A stretch of DNA of 64,000 nucleotides from Anagrus nilaparvatae (Eukaryota > Arthropoda > Insecta > Hymenoptera > Mymaridae): contig JAKSXM010000007.1 of NCBI GenBank assembly GCA_022575985.1, forward strand, positions 35,466,501 through 35,530,500, read 5' to 3'. The position numbers and the translations under genes were made by a program. Below, in pieces: positions 44,301 through 58,303 of the stretch (positions are counted from its first letter, which is position 1; each line of letters starts with the position of its first letter). Under the pieces are notes generated by a model, which saw nothing but the letters and a program-made list of their open reading frames with translations, was not told the origin of the DNA and did no database searches.

Positions 44301-47300
44301 GATATTTAAAACTACTGCTATGAAATTTCCTAAGACGAATATAATTGATTCAACAAGACAGTACTTTGAATTTATTCCGTTTCTTGATAAACTTATTAAA
44401 ATTTCTGATGAATTTCTCTCAATGGATTTTTATTCTGTTAGTAATAGCCGAAAATTATTAGATATAATGCTGCTGATGAACCATACTTAAAATTTAATAT
44501 GCCAACTGAATAATAAAAAAAATAAAGAATTATTCTCTTAATTGTAAGTCCGCAATTTTTGAAGAGAACATGATATTTAAAAGTGCTGCTATGAACTTTC
44601 CTAAGACGAATAAAATTGATTCAACATGACAGTACTTTGAATTTATTCAGTTTCTTGATAAGCTTATCAAAATTTCTGATAAATTTCCCTTAATAGATTT
44701 TTATTCTGTTATTAATAGCCGGAAATTATTAGTCATTATGCTGCTGATAAAGCATACTTAAAATTTAATATGCCAATGGCTTAATTAAAAAATAACGCCT
44801 GTTTCTGTTAAGACTAAGTAAATAAGTTTCGAGGAGAACGTGACATATGAAAGTACTGCTATAAAATTTCCTAACACGAATAAAATTGAATCTTCATGAC
44901 AGTACTTTAACTTTATTCAGTTTCTTTATAAACTTATTAAAATTTCTGATGATTATCCCTTAATAGATTTTTATTCTGTTATTAATAGCCGTATATTATT
45001 AGATATTATGCTGTTGATAAAGCATACTTAAAATTTAATATGCCAACTGGATAATTATAAATTAACTACTTATTCTATTAAGAGTAATTCAACAATTTTC
45101 GAAGAGACCATGATATTTAAAAGTACTGCTTTGAACTTTCCTAAGACGAATAAAATTAAATCAACATGACAGTACTTTGACTTTATTCAGTTTCTTGATA
45201 AACTTATCAAAATTTCTGATGAAGTTACCTGAATAGATTTTTAATCTGTTATTCATAGCGGAAAATTATTAGATATTATGCGAATGATGAAGCATACTTA
45301 AAATTTAATATGCCCACTGCATAATAAAAAAATAAAGACTTATTCTATTAATTGTAAGTCAGCAATTTTCGAAGAGAACATGATATTAAAAAGTACTGCT
45401 ATGAACTTTCCTAAGACGAATAAAATTTAATCAACATGACAGTACTTTGACTTTATTCAGTTTCTTGATAAACTTATCAAAATTTCTGATGAAGTTACCT
45501 GAATAGATTTTTAATCTGTTATTCATAGCGGAAAATTATTAGATATTATGCGAATGATGAAGCATACTTAAAATTTAATATGCCCACTGCATAATAAAAA
45601 AATAAAGACTTATTCTATTAATTGTAAGTCAGCAATTTTCGAAGAGAACATGATATTAAAAAGTACTGCTATGAACTTTCTTAAGACGAATAAAATTGAT
45701 TCAACATGACAGTACATTGAATTTATTCAGTTTCTTGATAAACTTATTAAAATTTCTGATGAATTTCCCTCAATAGATTTTTATTCTGTTAGTAATAGCC
45801 AAAAATTATTAGATATTATGCTGCTGATGAAGCATTCTTAAAATTTAATATACCAACTGCATAATAAAAAAAAAAAGACTTATTCTCTTAATTGTAAGTC
45901 AGCAATTTTCGAAGAGACAATGATATTTAAAAGTTCTGCTATGAACTTTCCTAAGACGAATAAAATTAAATCAACATGACAGTACTTTGACTTTATTCAG
46001 TTTCTTGATAAACTTATCAAAATTTCTGATGAAGTTACCTGAATAGATTTTTAATCTGTTATTCATAGCCGAAAATTATTAGATATGATGCTGCTGATAA
46101 AGCATACTTAAAATTTAATATGTCAACTGCATAATAAAAAAATAAAGACTTATTCTGTTATATGTAAGTCAGTAATTTTCGAAGAGACCAAGATATTTAA
46201 AAGTACTGCTATGAAATTTCCTAAGACGAATAAAATTGATTCAACATGACAGTACATTGAATTTATTCAGTTTCTTGATAAACTTATTAAAATTTCTGAT
46301 GAATTTCCCTCAATAGATTTTTATTCTGTTAGTAATAGCCAAAAATTATTAGATATTATGCTGCTGATGAAGCATTCTTAAAATTTAATATACCAACTGC
46401 ATAATAAAAAAAAAAAGACTTATTCTCTTAATTGTAAGTCAGCAATTTTCGAAGAGACAATGATATTTAAAAGTTCTGCTATGAACTTTCCTAAGACGAA
46501 TAAAATTAAATCAACATGACAGTACTTTGACTTTATTCAGTTTCTTGATAAACTTATCAAAATTTCTGATGAAGTTACCTGAATAGATTTTTAATCTGTT
46601 ATTCATAGCCGAAAATTATTAGATATTATGCTGCTGATAAAGCATTCTTAAAATTTAATATACCAACTGCATAATAAAAAAAAAAAGACTTATTCGCTTA
46701 ATTGTAAGTCAGCAATTTTTGAAAAGACAATGATATTTGAAAGTACTGCTATGAACTTTCCTAAGACGAATAAAATTTAATCAACATGACAGTACTTTGA
46801 CTTTATTCAGTTTCTTGATAAACTTTACAAAATTTCTGATGAATTTCCCTCAATAGATTTTTATTCTGTTATTAATAGCCGAAAATTATTAGTCATTATG
46901 CTGCTGATAAAGCATACTTAAAATTTAATATGCCAATTGCTTAATTAAAAAATAACGCCTGTTTCTGTTAAGACTAAGTAAATAAGTTTCGAGTAGAACG
47001 TGACATTTGAAAGTACTGCTATGAAATTTCCTAACACGAATAAACATGAATCTACATGACAGTACTTTAACATTATTCAGTTTCTTTATAAAGTTATTAA
47101 AATTGCTGATAATTATCCCTTAATAGATTTTTATTCTGTTATTAATAGCCGGAAATTATTAGATATTATGCTGCTGATAAAGCATACTTAAAATTTAATA
47201 TGTCAACTGCATAATAAAAAAATAAAGACTTATTCTGTTACATGTAAGTCAGCTATTTTCGAAGAGAACATGATATTTAAAAGTACTGCTATGAACTTTC

Positions 47301-50300
47301 CTAAGACGAATAAAATTGATTCAACATGACAGTACTTTGAATTTATTCAGTTTCTTGATAAGCTTATCAAAATTTCTGATAAATTTCCCTTAATAGATTT
47401 TTATTCTGTAATTAATAGCCGGAAATTATTAGATATAATGCTGCTGATGAACCATACTTAAAATTTAATATGCCAACTGAATAATAAAAAAAATAAAGAC
47501 TTATTCTCTTAATTGTAAGTCAACAATTTTTCGAAGAGACCATGATATTTAAAACTACTGCTATGAAATTTCCTAAGACGAATAAAATTGATTCAACATG
47601 ACAGTACTTTGAATTTATTCAGTTTCTTGATAAACTTATTAAAATTTCTAATAATTTTCCCTCAATATATTTTTATTCAGTTATTCATAGCCGAAAATTA
47701 TTAGATATTATGCTGCTGATAAAGCATACTTAAAATTTAATATGTCAACTGCATAATAAAAAATTAACGACTTATTCTGTTAAGAGTAATTCAACAATTT
47801 GCGAAGAGACCATGATATTTAAAAGTATTGCTATAAACTTTCCTAAGACGAATAAAATTGAATCAACATTACAGTACTTTGAATTTATTCAGTTTCTTGA
47901 TTAACTTATCAAAATTTCTGATGAATTTCCCTTAATAGATTTTTATTCTCTTATTCATAGCCAAAAATTATTAGATATTATGCTGATGATGAAGCATACT
48001 TAAAATTTAATATGCCAACTGCATAATAAAAAATTAACGACTTATTCTAATAAGAGTAATTCAACAATTTTTCGAAGAGACTATGATATTTAAAACTACT
48101 GCTATGAAATTTCCTAAGACGAATATAATTGATTCAACAAGACAGTACTTTGAATTTATTCCGTTTCTTGATAAACTTATTAAAATTTCTGATGAATTTC
48201 TCTCAATGGATTTTTATTCTGTTAGTAATAGCCGAAAATTATTAGATATAATGCTGCTGATGAACCATACTTAAAATTTAATATGCCAACTGAATAATAA
48301 AAAAAATAAAGAATTATTCTCTTAATTGTAAGTCAGCAATTTTTGAAGAGAACATGATATTTAAAAGTGCTGCTATGAACTTTCCTAAGACGAATAAAAT
48401 TGATTCAACATGACAGTACTTTGAATTTATTCAGTTTCTTGATAAGCTTATCAAAATTTCTGATAAATTTCCCTTAATAGATTTTTATTCTGTTATTAAT
48501 AGCCGGAAATTATTAGTCATTATGCTGCTGATAAAGCATACTTAAAATTTAATATGCCAATGGCTTAATTAAAAAATAACGCCTGTTTCTGTTAAGACTA
48601 AGTAAATAAGTTTCGAGGAGAACGTGACATATGAAAGTACTGCTATAAAATTTCCTAACACGAATAAAATTGAATCATCATGACAGTACTTTAACTTTAT
48701 TCAGTTTCTTTATAAACTTATTAAAATTTCTGATGATTATCCCTTAATAGATTTTTATTCTGTTATTAATAGCCGTATATTATTAGATATTATGCTGTTG
48801 ATAAAGCATACTTAAAATTTAATATGCCAACTGGATAATTATAAATTAACTACTTATTCTGTTAAGAGTAATTCAACAATTTTCGAAGAGACCATGATAT
48901 TTAAAAGTACTGCTATGAACTTTCCTAAGACGAATAAAATTAAATCAACATGACAGTACTTTGACTTTATTCAGTTTCTTGATAAACTTATCAAAATTTC
49001 TGATGAAGTTACCTGAATAGATTTTTAATCTGTTATTCATAGCGGAAAATTATTAGATATTATGCGAATGATGAAGCATACTTAAAATTTAATATGCCCA
49101 CTGCATAATAAAAAAATAAAGACTTATTCTATTAATTGTAAGTCAGCAATTTTCGAAGAGAACATGATATTAAAAAGTACTGCTATGAACTTTCCTAAGA
49201 CGAATAAAATTTAATCAACATGACAGTACTTTGACTTTATTCAGTTTCTTGATAAACTTATCAAAATTTCTGATGAAGTTACCTGAATAGATTTTTAATC
49301 TGTTATTCATAGCCGAAAATTATTAGTCATTATGCTGCTGATAAAGCATACTTAAAATTTAATATGCCAATTGCTTAATTAAAAAATAACGCCTGTTTCT
49401 GTTAAGACTAAGTAAATAAGTTTCGAGTAGAACGTGACATTTGAAAGTACTGCTATGAAATTTCCTAACACGAATAAACATGAATCTACATGACAGTACT
49501 TTAACATTATTCAGTTTCTTTATAAAGTTATTAAAATTGCTGATAATTATCCCTTAATAGATTTTTATTCTGTTATTAATAGCCGGAAATTATTAGATAT
49601 TATGCTGCTGATAAAGCATACTTAAAATTTAATATGTCAACTGCATAATAAAAAAATAAAGACTTATTCTGTTACATGTAAGTCAGCTATTTTCGAAGAG
49701 AACATGATATTTAAAAGTACTGCTATGAACTTTCCTAAGACGAATAAAATTGATTCAACATGACAGTACTTTGAATTTATTCAGTTTCTTGATAAGCTTA
49801 TCAAAATTTCTGATAAATTTCCCTTAATAGATTTTTATTCTGTAATTAATAGCCGGAAATTATTAGATATAATGCTGCTGATGAACCATACTTAAAATTT
49901 AATATGCCAACTGAATAATAAAAAAAATAAAGACTTATTCTCTTAATTGTAAGTCAACAATTTTTCGAAGAGACCATGATATTTAAAACTACTGCTATGA
50001 AATTTCCTAAGACGAATAAAATTGATTCAACATGACAGTACTTTGAATTTATTCAGTTTCTTGATAAACTTATTAAAATTTCTAATAATTTTCCCTCAAT
50101 ATATTTTTATTCAGTTATTCATAGCCGAAAATTATTAGATATTATGCTGCTGATAAAGCATACTTAAAATTTAATATGTCAACTGCATAATAAAAAATTA
50201 ACGACTTATTCTGTTAAGAGTAATTCAACAATTTGCGAAGAGACCATGATATTTAAAAGTATTGCTATAAACTTTCCTAAGACGAATAAAATTGAATCAA

Positions 50301-53300
50301 CATTACAGTACTTTGAATTTATTCAGTTTCTTGATTAACTTATCAAAATTTCTGATGAATTTCCCTTAATAGATTTTTATTCTCTTATTCATAGCCAAAA
50401 ATTATTAGATATTATGCTGATGATGAAGCATACTTAAAATTTAATATGCCAACTGCATAATAAAAAATTAACGACTTATTCTAATAAGAGTAATTCAACA
50501 ATTTTTCGAAGAGACTATGATATTTAAAACTACTGCTATGAAATTTCCTAAGACGAATATAATTGATTCAACAAGACAGTACTTTGAATTTATTCCGTTT
50601 CTTGATAAACTTATTAAAATTTCTGATGAATTTCTCTCAATGGATTTTTATTCTGTTAGTAATAGCCGAAAATTATTAGATATAATGCTGCTGATGAACC
50701 ATACTTAAAATTTAATATGCCAACTGAATAATAAAAAAAATAAAGAATTATTCTCTTAATTGTAAGTCAGCAATTTTTGAAGAGAACATGATATTTAAAA
50801 GTGCTGCTATGAACTTTCCTAAGACGAATAAAATTGATTCAACATGACAGTACTTTGAATTTATTCAGTTTCTTGATAAGCTTATCAAAATTTCTGATAA
50901 ATTTCCCTTAATAGATTTTTATTCTGTTATTAATAGCCGGAAATTATTAGTCATTATGCTGCTGATAAAGCATACTTAAAATTTAATATGCCAATGGCTT
51001 AATTAAAAAATAACGCCTGTTTCTGTTAAGACTAAGTAAATAAGTTTCGAGGAGAACGTGACATATGAAAGTACTGCTATAAAATTTCCTAACACGAATA
51101 AAATTGAATCATCATGACAGTACTTTAACTTTATTCAGTTTCTTTATAAACTTATTAAAATTTCTGATGATTATCCCTTAATAGATTTTTATTCTGTTAT
51201 TAATAGCCGTATATTATTAGATATTATGCTGTTGATAAAGCATACTTAAAATTTAATATGCCAACTGGATAATTATAAATTAACTACTTATTCTGTTAAG
51301 AGTAATTCAACAATTTTCGAAGAGACCATGATATTTAAAAGTACTGCTATGAACTTTCCTAAGACGAATAAAATTAAATCAACATGACAGTACTTTGACT
51401 TTATTCAGTTTCTTGATAAACTTATCAAAATTTCTGATGAAGTTACCTGAATAGATTTTTAATCTGTTATTCATAGCGGAAAATTATTAGATATTATGCG
51501 AATGATGAAGCATACTTAAAATTTAATATGCCCACTGCATAATAAAAAAATAAAGACTTATTCTATTAATTGTAAGTCAGCAATTTTCGAAGAGAACATG
51601 ATATTAAAAAGTACTGCTATGAACTTTCCTAAGACGAATAAAATTTAATCAACATGACAGTACTTTGACTTTATTCAGTTTCTTGATAAACTTATCAAAA
51701 TTTCTGATGAAGTTACCTGAATAGATTTTTAATCTGTTATTCATAGCCGAAAGTTATTAGATATTATGCTGCTGATGAAGCATTCTTAAAATTTAATATG
51801 CCAACAGCATAATAAAAAAATAAAGACTTATTCTTTTAATTGTAAGTCAGCAATTTTCGAAGAGACCATGATATTAAAAAGTACTGCTATGAACTTTCTT
51901 AAGACGAATAAAATTGAATCAACATGACAGTACTTTGACTTTATTCAGTTTCTTGACAAACTTATCAAAATTTCTGATGAAGTTACCTGAATAGATTTTT
52001 ATTCTTTTATTCATAGCCGAAAGTTATTAGATATTAGGCTGCTGATAAAGCATACTTAAAATTTAATATGCCAACTGCTTTATTATAAATTAACGACTTT
52101 TTCTGTTAATTGTAAGTGAGCGATTTTCGAAGAGACCATGATATTTAAAACTACTGCTATGAAATTTCCTAAGACGAATAAAATTGATTCAACATGACAG
52201 TACTTTGAATTTATTCAGTTTCTTGATAAACTTATTAAAATTTCTGATAATTTTCCCTCAATATATTTTTATTCAGTTATTCATAGCCGAAAATTATTAG
52301 ATATTATGCTGCTGATAAAGCATACTTAAAATTTAATATGTCAACTGCATAATAAAAAATTAACGACTTATTCTGTTAAGAGTAATTCAACAATTTGCGA
52401 AGAGACCATGATATTTAAAAGTATTGCTATAAACTTTCCTAAGACGAATAAAATTGAATCAACATTACAGTACTTTGAATTTATTCAGTTTCTTGATTAA
52501 CTTATCAAAATTTCTGATGAATTTCCCTTAATAGATTTTTATTCTCTTATTCATAGCCAAAAATTATTAGATATTATGCTGATGATGAAGCATACTTAAA
52601 ATTTAATATGCCAACTGCATAATAAAAAATTAACGACTTATTCTAATAAGAGTAATTCAACAATTTTTCGAAGAGACTATGATATTTAAAAGTACTGCTA
52701 TGAACTTTCCTAAGACGAATAAAATTTAATCAACATGACAGTACTTTTACTTTATTCAGATTTTTGATAAACTTATCAACATTTCTGATGGATTTCGCTC
52801 AATAGATTTTTATTCAGTTATTCATAGCCGAAAATTATTAGATATTATGCTGCTGATGAAGCATTCTTAAAATTTAATATGCCAACAGCATAATAAAAAA
52901 ATAAAGACTTATTCTTTTAATTGTAAGTCAGCAATTTTCGAAGAGACCATGATATTTAAAAGTTCTGCTATGAACTTTCCTAAGACGAATAAAATTGAAT
53001 CAACATGACAGTACTTTGACTGTATTCAGTTTCTTGATAAACTTATCAAAATTTCTGATGAATTTCCCTTAATAGATTTTTATTCTCTTACTCATAGCCG
53101 AAAATTATTAGATATTATGCTGATGATGAAGCATTATTAATATTTAATATGCCAACTGCATAATAAAAAAATTAAGACTTATTTTTTTAATTGTAAGTTA
53201 GCAATTTTTGAAGAGACCATGATATTTAAAAGAACTGATATGAACTTTCCTAAGTCGAATACAATTGAATGAAAATGACAGTACTTTGACTGTATTCAGT

Positions 53301-54210
53301 TTCTTGATAAACTTATCAAAATTTTTGATGAATTTCCCTCAATAGATTTTTATTCTGTTAGTAATAGCCAAAAATTATTAGATATTATGCTGATGATGAA
53401 GCATACTTAAAATTTAATATGCTAACTACTGCCAGCAATTTTGGAAGAGAAGATGATATTTAAAAGTACTGCTATTAACTTACTTAAGACGAATAAAATT
53501 GAGTCAATATGACAGTACTTTGACTTTATTCGGTTTCTTGATAAACTTATCAAAATTTCTGATAAAGTTACCTGAATAGATTTTTATTCTGTTATTCATA
53601 GCCGAAAGTTATTAGATATTATGCTGCTGATAAAGCATACTTAAAATTTAATATGCCAACTGCATAATAAAACAATTAAGACTTATTCTCTTAATTGTAA
53701 GTTAGCAATTTTTGAAGAGACCATGATATTTAAAAGTACTGATATGAACTTTTCTAAGACGAATACAATTGAATGAAAATGACAGTACTTTGAATTTATT
53801 CAGTTTCTTGATTAACTTATCAAAATTTCTGATGAATTTCCCTTAATAGATTTTTATTCTCTTACTCATAGCCGAAAATTATTAGATATTATGCTGATGA
53901 TGAAGCATACTTGAAATTTAATATGCCAATTGTATAATTAAAAAATAACGCCTGTTTCTGTTAAGAGTAAGTAAATAAGTTTCGAGGAGAACGTGACATT
54001 TGAAAGTACTGCTATGAAATTTCCTAATACGAATAAAATTGAATCAACATGACAGTACTTTGACTGTGTTCAGTTACTTGATAAAGTTATTAAAATTTCT
54101 GATCAATTTCCCTCAATAGATTTTTATTCTGTTATTAATAGTCGGGAATTATTAGATATTATGCTGCTGATAAAGCATACTTAAAATTTAATATGCCAAC
54201 AGCATAATAA
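41390..54210 (+). repeat. 270-bp satellite array, ~47 monomers, with higher-order blocks
   Basis: The landmark CAGTACTTTGA recurs every 270 bases through 12.8 kb. A monomer contains AAGACGAATAAAATTGATTC, CAGTTTCTTGATAAACTTAT, AATAGATTTTTATTCTGTTA and GATATTATGCTGCTGAT. Larger segments repeat nearly unchanged at offsets of 3,784 bp (14 monomers) and 2,434 bp (9 monomers). This shows recent duplication of multi-monomer blocks, while single neighbours are clearly diverged. Most monomers carry stop codons, so the array as a whole is not a repeat-protein gene. Confidence 0.9.
44299..44490 (+). other. 63-codon open frame in one satellite monomer variant (also at 48083 and 50517)
   Basis: Identical frames occur at 44299-44490, 48083-48274 and 50517-50708. 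The usual monomer has TGA in the string AACATGACAG; this variant has AACAAGACAG, so the frame stays open. The peptide (YFEFIPFLDKLIKISDEF and RKLLDIMLLM parts) looks like an amphipathic helical stretch but matches no family I know. The three copies are products of block duplication, so their identity is not evidence for selection. Confidence 0.4.
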
Positions 54211-54589
54211 CAAAATAACTAAAGAAAATAAAAATAAAAATTAAAAAAACTAAATTAACTAAAGAAACTAAGAATGTTACAGAAATGTGCATAATTATAA
54301 AAGAAATGCAAGATAAATAGAGCCAAATAATAAAGCCAAATTACACTTTAAAATAAAAAATTACTATAAGCAAACGGATCAAAATTTATTCCTTTAAAAC
54401 GCCAAGAGATTAGTTTTAATTTAAACTAGTCTTGTGTAGATTACACTTATAAATAATTTGTGTAAGAATTTCTCTCTATGTGAGTTATGCGGACTAGTAT
54501 CAAAAGGATCAATGCGCGTGCATTACCTATTGGATATTTATTTATTAAATATAATCATGGGTTTGTTAAGAAGAAAAAATCGTTTTTAT
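54211..54589. other. AT-rich DNA between satellite and right terminus
   Basis: A-rich, with runs of short AAATTAACTAAAGAAAC repeats. No gene was seen. Confidence 0.5.
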
Positions 54590-56607
54590 TAATGAAAATT
54601 TTCATTTATCACCTATATATTTTCCTTCTTTTAAAGATAGCGGACTTAAAAACAAAAAAAAAGAACTATTTAAATTCCCTGGGGGTTTTTAATGATGACT
54701 AAAACGTTTTTATTGATAAACATTTTCAATTTTTTACCCCAACATATATTCCGTATTTTCCAAGATGACGGACCGAAAAAAGGAACTTTCTACATTATCT
54801 ATTGGTTTTTGATGTATTCATTTTTTTTCCCCGACAGATTTCCTAATTTTCTAAGATGGCGTACCAAAAAACAAAAAAAAAGGAAAGTTTTACTTTTCCT
54901 GGGAGTTATTCAGATTCAGAAAAACTTACTTATTGATGAACATTTTCATTGAACCTTATATTTAGATTGAACCTTACATATTTTCCAATTTTACAAGATG
55001 CAGACAAAAAAACATAAAAAATAACTTTTTACGTTCCATGGGGGTTATTGAGGTTGATGAAAACCACTTTAATTACAAAAATTTTCATTTTTTAACTCAA
55101 AAATATTTTTCGATTTTCCAAAATGACGAACACAAAAAAATAAGGACTTGGAGTCCCTATAATACTAACAATGCTTTAAACCAATAGGAACTCAATCACC
55201 AATTGAGTTAATGGTCAAAGTAGGAATAATTCGCGATGAAAAAAAAATGCAGGATCGTTTTCAGCGGTCCTAGAGACATACGCAACTGATAGAAAATCCT
55301 TAAGTGTCGCTAAATAATGCATAAAGTTACCTACTGCGTGTAACTGAACTACTATTGGTGAAAACAGTTTACGGGATTCGTTTCATAGACTATAGAATGT
55401 CATATAAGCTACACAAAATAATCTGAACTGGCCTATTGTGGGCAACTGGATTTTGTGCGGTAATAACGTATACTTAAATCGTATCAGCTCACTGAGTTAA
55501 AAAACGGAACTAACCGATAAAAATTCCAAAGAAGTCCTAAGATATCATCCAAAGTTGCCTATTATAAACAACCAGACCTTTTAAGGTCAAAACGGATACC
55601 AGAATCGCAATCAGCGACCCAAAAAACATAAGTAACCGATGAAAAGTCCTTGAAAGTCCTAAAATATCACCCAAAGTTGCCTATTGTGGGCAACAAGACT
55701 TTTCAAGGTCTGAACGGATACCAGAATCGTAATTAGCGACCCAAAAAACATAAATCTCCTTGAGGAAATTTTTTTTTTACGTCACAGGGTTTCGTTTCCC
55801 TTGTTTCCCTTTAAAACGCGTTTTTTGACCTTCAGGCTCAAGATTCAACCGTAAAACCTCCACCAATCGAGCCATGGCTTACAACAAACTTCTTTTTTCA
55901 CCGAATACGAACTTTTAAGACCCGGAATCGTAATCAGCGACCCAAAAAACATAAGTAACCGATGAAAATTCCTTAAAAGTCCTAAAATATCACCCAAAGT
56001 TGCCTCTTGTGGGCAGTCAGACCTTTCAAGGTCAGAACGGATACCAGAATCGTAATGGGCGTCCCAAAAAACATAAATCCCCTTGAGGTAATTTTTCTTT
56101 TACGTCACAGGGTTTCGTTTCCCTTGTTTCCCTTTAAAACGCGTTTTTTGACCTTCAGGCTCAAGATTCGACTGTAAAACCTCGACCAATCGAGCAATGG
56201 CTTACGGAAAACTTCTTTTTTCACCAAATACAAACTTTTAAGACCTGGAATCGTAATCAGCGACCCAAAAAACATAAGTAACCGATGAAAAGTCCTTAAA
56301 AGTCCTAAAATATGACCCAAAGTTGCCTCTTGTGGGCAGTCAGACCTTTCAAGGTCAGAACGGATACCAGAATCGTAATTAGCCACCCAAAAAACATAAG
56401 TCCTCTTAAGGAAATTCTTCTTTTACGTTACGTTACGGTTTCGTTTCCCTTTTTTCCATTTAAAACGGGTTTTTTGACCTTCAGGCTCAAGATTCAACCG
56501 TTAAACCTCGACCAATCGAGCCGCGGTTTACGGCAAACTTATTTTTTCATCGAATACAAACTTTTTAGACCCCCCCCCGCTCAAATTAAAATTTTCACTA
56601 CACTCTA
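54590..56607 (-). repeat. Right inverted terminus of the 18.4-kb element
   Basis: Complement of 38193-40165. It has about five units of the 128-bp family (AAGATGGCGGAC-like landmarks at 54634, 54759, 54850, 54990 and 55121, against about three on the left), then the middle segment and about three 323-bp units (landmarks near 55907, 56230 and 56555). Unit numbers differ between the two sides, so the arms have evolved separately. Confidence 0.85.
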
Positions 56608-56615
56608 GTATATAT

Positions 56616-57737
56616 ATATATTAGCATCGTTTAGGGGGGGGCTCCCCCCCCCTGTGTCGCATTTATTTCTGTTTCTGTTGTTTCAAAAAATGATTTTTTA
56701 CTGCAAATTTATAATTATACAAACACATTCAAACTATTTCGTAGTAATTAGAGCAACGTTGGTAAAACACTAATGAATAATTATTAGTTCTGATTGATTT
56801 TCTAATTGTAATAGAGAATTATCGTGCTCTTCTGCATTAAGTGATAATTAATGTTCTATATAGGTGTATTTAAAAATTTATTCTTAAACAAAAGAGTGGT
56901 ATTATGTCTATTAAAATATATTAAATTTAAAATATATTATTTAAACTATCAAATGATTATATTAATCAGAATGTTCTTTTGTTCCACCCCCCCCCCCCCT
57001 TTATCGCATTTACTTCAATTTGTGTTGCTTCAAAAAATCATTTTTCACTGAAAATTTATAATTATGCAAACACATTCAGATTTTTCAGATGAGGCTCAGT
57101 CCTTTCTGTTCACATTTGCTTAAATATTTTTCTGTTGCTTAAAAAAATCATGTTTAACTACAAATTTATAATTATGCATAAACATTCAAACTATTCAGAG
57201 CAGCGTAGGTAACTTTTAAAACGACTTTACGACTACGTAAACATTAGTGCTAAACCAAGTAATACCAATTGCGGCAGTAAGATTTGATCATATTTTTCAG
57301 ATATTTCACGTTTTAAGCAATTTTTCAAAAAATTTTATTTAAAATTGATATTCAAAACGCAGGTACCTTTAAAATTTTATAAAAAATTTTTGAAGCTGGT
57401 AAAAAAATTTTTTTTATATAAATATAAATATAAAAAGTCTGTCTGTACCTTCTTTCTGAAGAGGCTCATTTACTTAAATTTCTGTTGGCTGTATTTCACA
57501 AATTCCAATTACTAAAGGTACCGACAGTCGTTGAAATTTGATAAAGCTTATTCCGAAAGTCTACCACTTTGCCTACGATATAATGGGCATCTAATGGTCT
57601 GCGATCAACCTTAGATACATCTATCAAACTGTTTCTCTAATATAAATTAGACAAAAATTTTTATTATTGTTTTGTAACATATATTCGGCCTCTATTTTCA
57701 TACCATTATAAGCTTCATTTTGTTTATTTTTAGTATT
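56616..57737. repeat. C-tract-headed dispersed repeats in AT-rich DNA
   Basis: Pieces beginning with a run of C, then TGTATCGCATTTA, TTCTGTTTCTGTTGCTT and AAATTTATAATTATG, occur at about 56641-56750, 56985-57080, 57100-57200 and again at 63702-63800. The first is preceded by GGGGGGGGCTCCCCCCCC, a GC hairpin next to TTAG like a Helitron end. No gene is supported. Confidence 0.6.
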
Positions 57738-57742
57738 CATGC
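57738..57742. repeat. CATGC target-site duplication, left (partner at 61083-61087)
   Basis: The same five bases flank both LTR outer edges of the 57743-61082 element. Five-base duplications are usual for LTR elements. Confidence 0.6.
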
Positions 57743-57929
57743 TGTTGTGTATATATGTATATAATGTGTGTGTGTGTGTAGAGCGCTCTCCCTCTTTTAT
57801 CTTGTACATACGGTCCGCAGTGTCCGCACAGATGCCGACCTGCTCGCATCTTAAATAAATAGTCATTGCTATATATAGTTAATATACTTTATTAAACCTC
57901 CTTAATTAATCCTCCATCCTTTTCATTCA
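57743..57929 (+). repeat. 5' LTR of the 3.3-kb element
   Basis: Contains a GT microsatellite, GAGCGCTCTCCCTC, CGCAGTGTCCGCACAGATG and AATAAA-like signals near its end. Confidence 0.85.
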
Positions 57930-58303
57930 TTATGGCATCCCTGAGTTCGAACCTGCAAATCAAGAATATTACATCCAATTGAAAAATATATCCTTTTCTT
58001 CAAAAAAAAATACAAAGTGTACGTCAGAAGATATAAAAGAATATTTTTAATACACGTGCAAGTGTTATAAACTGTGTTAAAATTTACAAAAAGTGCACCT
58101 GTATTCAAGAAGAAAAGTGAGAAAAAATTATAAATAGTACGGTTATAATAAGTGAAATTTGCTTTTCAATATTTTAACGTTGAGAAAAAGGAGTTGTGAT
58201 AATTTTGGAGCACGTGAATTTGCAAAAAGCAAAAATTGCAAAAAGCGGACACACATAATTAAAAATAATATTTTTTATTAATAATATCAAAAATTTTGGA
58301 AAA

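Larger units (their letters stand above)
38193..56607. mobile_element. 18.4-kb element with ~2-kb inverted termini and a satellite core
   Basis: The ends are TAGAGTGTAGTGAAAATTTT and its complement. GTATATAT (38185-38192 and 56608-56615) flanks both, an 8-bp duplication as made by hAT-type transposases, although the flanks are TA-rich. Inverted termini of about 2 kb are built of 323-bp and about 128-bp subunits, as in foldback elements. The centre is mostly a 270-bp satellite. No transposase, polymerase or other known frame is present. It could be a giant non-autonomous hAT or foldback element, or a large palindromic duplication that captured a satellite. Confidence 0.65.

Noticed and set aside
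41390..54210. Regular repeats as a CRISPR array
   Set aside because: The whole 270-bp unit repeats without unique spacers, in a eukaryotic transposon setting.
57933..57960. tRNA gene piece (GAGTTCGAACCTG resembles a T-arm)
   Set aside because: No acceptor, D or anticodon arms surround it, and the spacing to the TGG is four bases short of a tRNA 3' end. Its position fits a primer-binding region of the LTR element.
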